A DNA stretch of 64,000 nucleotides from positions 744,001 to 808,000 of the forward strand of contig NZ_FZPD01000002.1 in assembly GCF_900188325.1 (NCBI RefSeq), written 5' to 3'. Source of the DNA: Ekhidna lutea. GTDB taxonomy: Bacteria > Bacteroidota > Bacteroidia > Cytophagales > Cyclobacteriaceae. Of this stretch, positions 57,876 through 64,000 are shown piece after piece (positions within the stretch are counted from its first letter, which is position 1; each line of letters opens with the position of its first letter). The translations under genes and the position numbers were made by a program. Under the pieces are notes generated by a model. That model had not been told where the DNA came from. It saw only the letters and a program-made list of their open reading frames with translations, and ran no database searches.

Positions 57876-59180
57876 ATGCGCTTCCTCACCACCACCACTC
57901 TCTTATCATTTGCATTGCTTAGCAGTGCACAAGTGAATCCAACTACCACCGAATTAGTCATGTCCATGTCACAACGATCACTGGTCATGCCGGGATATCT
58001 CACCAATCTAAAAGCGCTGGTGGCCAGGCAGGCCTATGAATTTTGGAAAGAGGGGAATACAGAGCCCTACGTATCCCACCTGAATGTGTATCAGGCACTC
58101 TATGAAGCAAACAAATATCTGGGATATGATACCGTAAGAAATATGGCCTATAATCAGGTCGGTATGCATTCAAACACCGTCACCTCTCTTGCCTTTGGTA
58201 AAGACTCCAACCACTACTATTCGTCTTCTACTGACGGCAAAATCCTCAAATGGGATTTGGAGAACCCAAGGAGTATCCCGCAAACAATTTATGAATCTGA
58301 TAAGATCATTCAATCCATAGAGATGTCAAAAGATGGTAAAGTGCTTATGGCCATTTTCTATCAGGAAGGCCTTGCGCTCATCCCAACGGATCAAAATATT
58401 CAGGATGACATCAAGATACTGGAAGATCCACAGCCTGTGCAAACTGCCACTTTTATTCCGGATGAACGAAAATACCTTACAGTGGCAAAAACAGGTGAAT
58501 TAGTCCTCAAAGGTTTCGATGCAAAATCCGAACAGGTAGGAAAAACTGCTTTGAAAGTAAACCAATTAAAAGTAGATGAGCAGGACGGAACCATCTATGC
58601 CGGAACGGAACAAGGAGTGTTGGAGGCTTGGGAAAAACCCTATGAAGTCAAAGAAAGCCCCATTGAAGACATCATGAAAAACTGGAGGCAACAATCCTAT
58701 TTTGGGTATGAAATGGGAACTTTTGCAATAAACTGTCTGGACATAAGTCCGGATGGAAAAACGTTGGCAATTGGTCGGGACAGAGGGGATGTGATCCTTT
58801 GGAGCATCCCAAAAAGGGCACTTATCCGAATCATCTCAGGACATCAAAGTACGGTGACAGATATACAGTTTGCTCCAAATGGAAATTTACTATTAACCAC
58901 CAGCAGAGACGGCACAGCTCGTATTTGGGATCTCACCGATTCGCGCAAGCTCCCTATTATTCTTGATGATCATGATGACTGGGTATTGACTGGCAGCTTC
59001 AACCCTACAGGCACCCAGGTTATTACCGGTGGTGGAGATGAATACATTCGAACCTGGCCGGTTGACCCTGCTATTCTTGCATCGAGAATCTGCACTTTCA
59101 TAAACCGAAATCTCACCCAAGATGAGTGGGCTGAATTTGTAGGTAGAGATATCCCCTATTCAGTGACCTGCTCAGACTAA
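57876..59180 (+). CDS. Secreted WD40-repeat protein
   Basis: 434 residues. Signal peptide about 1-19. About seven WD40 blades: SNTVTSLAFGKDSNHYYSSS, TDGKILKWDLENP, then INCLDISPDGKTLAIGRDRG, DVILWSIPKR, STVTDIQFAPNGNLLLTTSR, DGTARIWDLTDSRKL, GTQVITGGGDEYIRTWPVDP. The C-terminal FINRNLTQDEWAEFVGRDIP YSVTC matches the tail of WD40 NACHT/kinase proteins, so this is probably a secreted domain derived from such a protein. It binds partners; no catalytic domain. Confidence 0.85.
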   Translation: MRFLTTTTLLSFALLSSAQVNPTTTELVMSMSQRSLVMPGYLTNLKALVARQAYEFWKEGNTEPYVSHLNVYQALYEANKYLGYDTVRNMAYNQVGMHSNTVTSLAFGKDSNHYYSSSTDGKILKWDLENPRSIPQTIYESDKIIQSIEMSKDGKVLMAIFYQEGLALIPTDQNIQDDIKILEDPQPVQTATFIPDERKYLTVAKTGELVLKGFDAKSEQVGKTALKVNQLKVDEQDGTIYAGTEQGVLEAWEKPYEVKESPIEDIMKNWRQQSYFGYEMGTFAINCLDISPDGKTLAIGRDRGDVILWSIPKRALIRIISGHQSTVTDIQFAPNGNLLLTTSRDGTARIWDLTDSRKLPIILDDHDDWVLTGSFNPTGTQVITGGGDEYIRTWPVDPAILASRICTFINRNLTQDEWAEFVGRDIPYSVTCSD

Positions 59181-59198
59181 GTAAGCAAAAAGAATAAC

Positions 59199-60212
59199 CT
59201 ATTGCTTCCTATATTTAGCTAGAAATTCTTTTTTATCATCCCTATAGGTGGCTACTGCCCCTAGCTTATACATACAATAAATGTAGACCCATGCCAGATC
59301 AAGTTGGTAGGGGAGAAAACCAGCTCTTGCACTTTCCGGGTACAAATGGTGATTATTGTGCCATTCACCTGAAAAGGTCCCTGGTCGGGTTTGGTTAATA
59401 GACAGGTTGCTGCGATCGTAATCGATTCCATCTTTATGATTTTCTTTTCCTTTTCCATGCCCGGTGTAGTTAAATGCACGAACCAAAACGAACCAAAACA
59501 TCGCGGCACTAAAAGCCGTGCATGCCAATCCATTTCCACCGATTAAGAAAAAAGCCGCGTACCAAAAACCCCAGTTGAGAAGCCAATGTGAAATCGTATA
59601 CCAAGGTGTGGCAACAGAACCCCATTTTTGATATTGTTTATAATTATTTAATTGTACACCCGTATGTCTCATGTAGTTAAACGCCTTCTTATATTCGGAT
59701 TCCGTAAGACCATCGGCAATACTCTGATGATTGACGTCAGACATCATGCAATACAACAACCCAGCCTGAGCATTATAAGGATCTCCCGGTTCATCTGACT
59801 TTGCGTGATGTACATGATGAGAAATTACATAAATCTCTTCTGGAAAGGTTTTAATAACCAAATTCTGAGTAATGAAACGCCAAAAAGAGTTCGTGAAGGT
59901 GTAAGCTCGATGAGTACTATACCGATGAAACCAGATAGTACCATGCGTACTCATAATAATCATGGCATAAACCATGAAGAAAGCTAAAAGTCCGAGACTG
60001 AAAAAGTGAAAAATGAAAAAATAAAAGAATGGCAACATGCAAACCACCATCACCCAGCTAATATCTGAAATTCAGTTTTTCCGATTCTTGAACACATTAA
60101 TTCTTGAAAAGAATTCTCGAAATAGTTGCTTCTTAGATGGTACAATTAATGCTCCATCTGCGTCTTCCCATCCATAGGAAGGCATTTTGAGCACTTTATC
60201 AATAAATGTCAT
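59199..60212 (-). pseudogene. Fatty-acid desaturase with an in-frame TGA at codon 47
   Basis: The ORF from a GTG at 60053 (284 codons) has the three His boxes of an acyl-CoA/acyl-lipid desaturase: HRYSTHR, HHVHHAK and WHNNHH, between four membrane helices. Upstream the same frame continues to an ATG at 60210-60212 as MTFIDKVLKMPSYGWEDADG and on to VFKNRKN, the family N-terminus, interrupted only by TGA at 60072-60074 where a Trp (TGG) is expected. It is a one-base nonsense change or an error. The delta-9 desaturase role is inference. Confidence 0.8.
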
Positions 60213-60853
60213 GATTGCGGCCTGTTTAGAAATGAAAAAATATAGGGCAGGCTATATGTTGTGATGATTCAAAGGTAGATGAAAAGCATCAAAGAGAGTC
60301 GAATATGTCTTATTAAGTCAAGATACCTTTTAACACATCCATTATCAATTAAGTAACAGCTACATGCTACTGATTCCGCCTATCATCTGATCAGACTTCT
60401 ATTTGTAACTAAGGCATTCAAGACTCACGAAACACCAACAGCCACTAAAGTCACCAATTACCTATAGAGGTGGAAAGACTTTACATAATAAAAGCATCAA
60501 ACAAATACGTGTTCAATGCTTTAAATACAACCTAACCTGCGATTTTTTCATTTAGCTCAAACGAACAAATCTGCTTCGTTTAACTGAGCGTGACGCAATG
60601 CAATTCAAAAGATCTACTAGGAACTGTGTGAAACAGGGTTTTCTAACTTTCATAAACGATAAATTTTAGTTCTCAATGGTGATTCAAAGTTGGATATTCA
60701 CTGTGATTGGTGTAAGCGGAAATTACCGAATTAGACAATTTGAGGGAATCACGTAGATAGGCTTGTCAGCAGTGTTTTTACAGGAAATCAATATTTTTCG
60801 AAACGATCGGGATGATTTTGGGCTTCTATTAGTGAATCAAACTAATTCAACAC
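60213..60853. other. 641-bp region without a supported gene
   Basis: AT-rich. A 23-codon plus-strand frame from 60598 and other short frames are no better than chance. I see no terminator, tRNA or strong palindrome. It lies between divergent genes and may hold their promoters. Confidence 0.5.
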
Positions 60854-61408
60854 ATGGCAAAAATCATAAACTCACTTGTAAACGGAATTAAAGGAGGTGT
60901 AAAAGGTGCTATAGATGGCACTGCTGACCTTGGAAGTACAATTGTCACATCGGTAAAAGAAGTCACCCTAAAAACGATAGAGGGAACAAAAGACATTGTA
61001 GTTAAAGGGGTACAAGTACCTGCATCCATTGTTCAGGGAACATTCGAAGGCTTAACCAATATAGGAAAAGGGGTTATTGACCTGGTAAAAGGAATTGTGA
61101 ATGGGGCAGTTCAGGGCGCAATGGAAAGTGGTGTAGATCAAAAAGATGCTGTTCAGGGCTCTGTAAAGCAAGCTATTTACTCCGCAAAGAATCTAGGGCT
61201 AGATGTAGGATCAGTCGCAGTAGAAGCTGTGAAGGGTTCTATCAATGGTGTGAAGCAGGTTGGTGGCGATACAATCTCAGCAACGAAAAACTCAATCATT
61301 GCTGCTATAGAAGCAGCCGGCGAAATTAGCATTGAATCCACTGAGGCAGTAAAAAATGCAATCAACGAAGGAATAGATGGGGGTAGAGATATTCTCAAAC
61401 AACTCTAA
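60854..61408 (+). CDS. Gly/Ala/Val-rich amphipathic protein of unknown function
   Basis: 184 residues with no signal peptide. It consists of repeating amphipathic 11-residue-like units (NSLVNGIKGGVKGAIDGTAD, then NIGKGVIDLVKGIVNGAVQG, AVEAVKGSINGVKQVGGDTI, AIEAAGEISIESTEAVKNA) with regular Gly, Lys and hydrophobic residues, like late-embryogenesis-abundant or apolipoprotein-type proteins. It might bind membranes or fold on drying; that is inference from composition. Own terminator. Followed by the gene at 61561. Confidence 0.65.
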   Translation: MAKIINSLVNGIKGGVKGAIDGTADLGSTIVTSVKEVTLKTIEGTKDIVVKGVQVPASIVQGTFEGLTNIGKGVIDLVKGIVNGAVQGAMESGVDQKDAVQGSVKQAIYSAKNLGLDVGSVAVEAVKGSINGVKQVGGDTISATKNSIIAAIEAAGEISIESTEAVKNAINEGIDGGRDILKQL

Positions 61409-61431
61409 TTCACATTAAAAACAAAAAATTG

Positions 61432-61457
61432 AAGCTCTCATAAGAGAGCTTTTTTTA
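61432..61457 (+). terminator. Terminator of the amphipathic-protein gene
   Basis: AAGCTCTC-ATAA-GAGAGCTT followed by seven T. Confidence 0.9.
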
Positions 61458-61560
61458 TTCCGTCTGAAATTTCAAATACCTTATCGAAGTTTATTTACAA
61501 TTCTCATCGGAAGGTATTTTCTTGCTACAAATAACTCACTCTAACCAACCAAAAAGAACT

Positions 61561-62253
61561 ATGCTAAAGCAATTTTCACACTCCCTATTAACTTCCGAAG
61601 AATTAGTAATCATTGCCGAACGTTTCATTCAGGCTGTAAATGCTTCCAGACTTAAAGACATTTTAGAAAATAGAATAAAAAAAACCACCGAAGCTTCAAA
61701 TGTGCTTTCTGAATCATTGAATGAGGGACTTTCCAGCGTACATGCATCCCGAGTGCAACAAGCCGACCTTCTCAGAGATGATGCCTTCCAGGCATTCAAA
61801 TATGGTGTTTTATCATCTTCTTATCGATCAGAGCCTTCCATTAAGCAGGCAGGTGAAAGGCTGGTAGAAATAGTAAGAAAGCGAGGGTTCAGTCTTTACA
61901 ATCTTGGCTACATTGCCCAAAGCGAGGCAATGAGGAGTCTTGTTTACGACCTAGAACGATATTCTAACGAAATATCCCATGCCGGGGTGGCGGACTTATT
62001 GGTGGAAATGCTGAATTCGCATGAACATTTTGATAAGGTTTATCATGAGAAAACCACGGAAGAGATCAAGAACGAAACCCCACAGGTTGTGGTTTGGAAA
62101 ACAGAATTATCTAAACAAATTACACTTTTCCTTAATCATGTCGAACTATTGGAAGAAGATAAAGAGGAAGGAGTCAATAAATTAGTCGAAACCCTAAATA
62201 GCATCATCAATGACATGATGGAGCAAGCAAAAGAAAGAAAACAAACTGCATAA
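61561..62253 (+). CDS. Helical protein, possibly DUF6261 family
   Basis: 230 residues from ATG at 61561 (an in-frame TTG at 61522 is open but the extension looks non-coding). All-helical, no signal peptide: LLTSEELVIIAERFIQAVNA, LRDDAFQAFKYGVLSSSYRS, AGERLVEIVRKRGFSLYNLG, NETPQVVVWKTELSKQITLF. The RDDAF..F segment and helix order recall DUF6261 of Bacteroidota. Match is by eye. Function unknown. Not obviously in an operon. Confidence 0.6.
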   Translation: MLKQFSHSLLTSEELVIIAERFIQAVNASRLKDILENRIKKTTEASNVLSESLNEGLSSVHASRVQQADLLRDDAFQAFKYGVLSSSYRSEPSIKQAGERLVEIVRKRGFSLYNLGYIAQSEAMRSLVYDLERYSNEISHAGVADLLVEMLNSHEHFDKVYHEKTTEEIKNETPQVVVWKTELSKQITLFLNHVELLEEDKEEGVNKLVETLNSIINDMMEQAKERKQTA

Positions 62254-62258
62254 AAAGA

Positions 62259-62266
62259 TAACTTTG
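62259..62266 (+). promoter_or_regulatory. -7 box TAACTTTG upstream of the DUF6503 lipoprotein
   Basis: Matches TAnnTTTG, 48 bp before the ATG at 62314. The -33 element is unclear. Confidence 0.35.
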
Positions 62267-62313
62267 ACTTAAGACTGACAAACCTTGCCATCCATCCAAC
62301 GTTTGGTAGTGAG

Positions 62314-63054
62314 ATGAAAAAACTAATAGCAATTATTCTACTTATTGGTTGTACTGATCCTACTCCAACAGCACAGGAGGTAGTAGACCGTGCCATAGAA
62401 GCTGCTGGTGCTAAAAGGCTAGCTAATTCACGAGCATCATTAACATTTAGAAGCATTGATTATACCTACTCAATGAGCAACGGTCAATTTTCGTATACCC
62501 GGCTCCAAACAGATACAGTTGGTAATGAAGTAAAAGATGTTTTGAATAATGAAGGGTTATTTAGGTATATCAATGACAGTTTAATTGCACTTGATGATGA
62601 AAAGCAAGTTGCATACACCAGCTCCGTTAACTCTGTGATCTACTTTGCTTTTCTACCTTTCAGACTTAATGATGCTGCTGTCAATAAGTCATTCGAAGGA
62701 ACAATCAAGATTAAGGATAAAAACTACTATAAAATCAAGGTAACTTTTAATCAGGAAGGTGGTGGCGAAGACTTTGATGATATTTTTTATTACTGGTTTG
62801 ATACGGATGATTACAGCATGGACTACCTCGCCTATAGCTATGTAGAAGAAGATGAAGGAAGGGGTTTACGTTTCAGAGTGGCTTACAATAGTAGAAAAGT
62901 AAATGGTGTCACAATTCAAGACTATAAAAACCTGAAACCAAAAATCAAGGATAGTGTGCCACTCAAGGAAATCGATCAGGCATATATGGATGGCAAACTT
63001 GTAGAATTATCGCTTATCGAATTAGAAGATGTGGTAATTTCTACTGGTCAGTAG
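62314..63054 (+). CDS. Lipoprotein, DUF6503-like
   Basis: 246 residues. Short lipoprotein signal (LLIGCTDP, Cys at residue 13). Mature part: EVVDRAIEAAGAKRLANSRA, then a beta-rich region (SLTFRSIDYTYSM, YYKIKVTFNQEGGGEDFDDI, FYYWFDTDDYSMDYLAY, GLRFRVAYNSRKVNGVTIQD). This order (an 'A..AAG' helix, then strands ending in Y-W-x-D) is that of DUF6503, similar to LolA-like folds. Substrate unknown; probably a periplasmic lipid-binding or envelope protein. Confidence 0.75.
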   Translation: MKKLIAIILLIGCTDPTPTAQEVVDRAIEAAGAKRLANSRASLTFRSIDYTYSMSNGQFSYTRLQTDTVGNEVKDVLNNEGLFRYINDSLIALDDEKQVAYTSSVNSVIYFAFLPFRLNDAAVNKSFEGTIKIKDKNYYKIKVTFNQEGGGEDFDDIFYYWFDTDDYSMDYLAYSYVEEDEGRGLRFRVAYNSRKVNGVTIQDYKNLKPKIKDSVPLKEIDQAYMDGKLVELSLIELEDVVISTGQ

Positions 63055-63162
63055 AGTTGACATTACCATGATTGATAACAGTGATTGTGAGTTGGATGAA
63101 TCGCGGAGAAAATACAAGAATTAAATATCAAAATAAGCTTTTCGACCTATCTGGAATAGTAC

Positions 63163-64000
63163 CTAAACCTCTTCAAGTTTAATAGCTGAGAGTCCTGCTA
63201 ATATCATAAGCAGCATCAAAAAAGCAATCATTACCTTCACTCCCAAAAAACCAGCTATTATACTAAGTGCTCCGGCTATTAGCGTAATAAAACCCATAAA
63301 TGTATTTGCTACGGAAACATACAGTGGCCTTTCTTTCGATGGAGCATAATCTACAAGATATGTTTTGCGAGACATCCTGGCTCCACCATAAGCTATGATA
63401 ATAAAAAAGAAAACTGGTCCGAATGTGTATATGGACTTAAAACTTTCCGAAAAGGAGTTGAAAAGTAAAACATAAAGACAAATTATTGCTGCAAATGCAG
63501 CACTAACAATCATTACTTTTTTACTGCTACGATCTGAGAATTTTCCCCAGAAAGGGCTACTAATTGTATTTGATATTCCAGTTGCAATAACGAACAAACC
63601 TAGCCCTGATAGTTGAACGTCCAAACTATCTGTAGCATATAGGACAAAAAATGGCTGAACCAGTGGAATAGACAATAGTAAAGACCTGGTAATGAGGAAA
63701 TTGTAAAAATTATTATCGGATTTTAAAAGGGAAAAGCCTTTCTTTATCTTGTCAATTGGAGATCTGCCACCCTCTGTGGCTCCTGGTTCTTCTTTAATAA
63801 ACGAAAACAGAGATGCTGCAAGCACCCACAGCATACCTGCTATTAAAAACAGTACACTAAAAGCCTTAACCGAACTTTCATTTGATAGAAAATAGAACAA
63901 AATTAAACCTGCAATGATAGTCAGTAAACCACCACCTGTTGCCCTAAATGAAAGCAATCTGGCACGCTTTCCTTTTGGAATTGTTTTTCCCAGGACATCT
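63163..64000 (-). CDS. MFS transporter (partial, N-terminus off the window)
   Basis: The minus frame is open to the right edge. It enters as LGKTIPKGKRARLLSFRATG, which is the MFS loop between helices 4 and 5 and so shows that a TTG at 63957 is not the true start. At least eight more helices follow: LLTIIAGLILFYFL, FLIAGMLWVLAASLFSF, LLSIPLVQPFFVLYA, LFVIATGISNTISSPFWGKF (motif A-like GKFSDRS), IIIAYGGARMSRK, LIAGALSIIAGFLG and a C-terminal helix. A proton-driven exporter is likely; substrate not predictable. Confidence 0.85.
   Translation of the reverse strand, partial: DVLGKTIPKGKRARLLSFRATGGGLLTIIAGLILFYFLSNESSVKAFSVLFLIAGMLWVLAASLFSFIKEEPGATEGGRSPIDKIKKGFSLLKSDNNFYNFLITRSLLLSIPLVQPFFVLYATDSLDVQLSGLGLFVIATGISNTISSPFWGKFSDRSSKKVMIVSAAFAAIICLYVLLFNSFSESFKSIYTFGPVFFFIIIAYGGARMSRKTYLVDYAPSKERPLYVSVANTFMGFITLIAGALSIIAGFLGVKVMIAFLMLLMILAGLSAIKLEEV

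Noticed and set aside
60598-60669. A 23-codon plus-strand frame
   Set aside because: No helix, motif, terminator or conservation signal to support it.

Overview
The window looks like the chromosome of a marine-type Bacteroidota bacterium, probably order Cytophagales. Evidence: type IX secretion (T9SS) C-terminal sorting tails on two secreted proteins, a PorT-like barrel, an HYC_CC_PP / TonB receptor / heavy-metal-domain trio, TAnnTTTG-type promoters with almost no Shine-Dalgarno sequences, and three PadR + FtsX-type permease loci carrying the N-terminal 'permease prefix' seen in this order. No taxonomic marker such as rRNA is present, so the placement is an inference.

Layout. 1-2.2 kb: surface glycan or lipid glycosylation genes (an edge-truncated GT-C-like membrane protein, a kelch protein, a GT2 glycosyltransferase). 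2.3-5.2 kb: a T9SS cargo and a CHASE2 membrane protein. 5.2-16.1 kb is an accessory, repeat-rich region. It holds a helically phased CAGCTACC array before a GC-rich two-repeat helical protein; three integron-like one-gene cassettes (NACHT NTPase, repeat protein, prohead-protease-like protein) separated by attC-like sites; two near-identical GIY-YIG nuclease genes embedded in about eleven copies of a palindromic ~78-bp repeat; and several smaller palindromic families. Lipoproteins, a Nudix hydrolase and a very acidic secreted protein fill the rest.

16-40 kb is mostly core-like: a RecB/AddA-type helicase-nuclease, a large T9SS M4 metalloprotease, a TonB-like protein, the first PadR/permease locus, the two subunits of 3-oxoacid CoA-transferase, a CvfB-like RNA-binding protein, MscS channels, two stand-alone LuxR-type HTH proteins, a 7TM-LytTR regulator, tRNA-Glu and tRNA-Val (each beside a mutated partial copy), a lone COX3-like protein and CorA. 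40-49 kb carries two more PadR/permease loci around an AraC gene whose N-terminus looks frameshifted, then an acyltransferase and an ankyrin lipoprotein. 49-64 kb has an AraC-TolB-TPR regulator, the metal-related TonB cluster, a membrane MutS homologue, WD40 and Kazal proteins, a fatty-acid desaturase with an in-frame stop, uncharacterised proteins and an edge-truncated MFS transporter.

Three genes (AraC, Kazal, desaturase) carry small lesions that would restore good family sequence if a base were added or changed. They are either young pseudogenes or residual sequence errors. The best candidates for undescribed biology are the GIY-YIG/palindrome unit, the phased array with its gene, and the integron-like cassettes carrying a NACHT protein.
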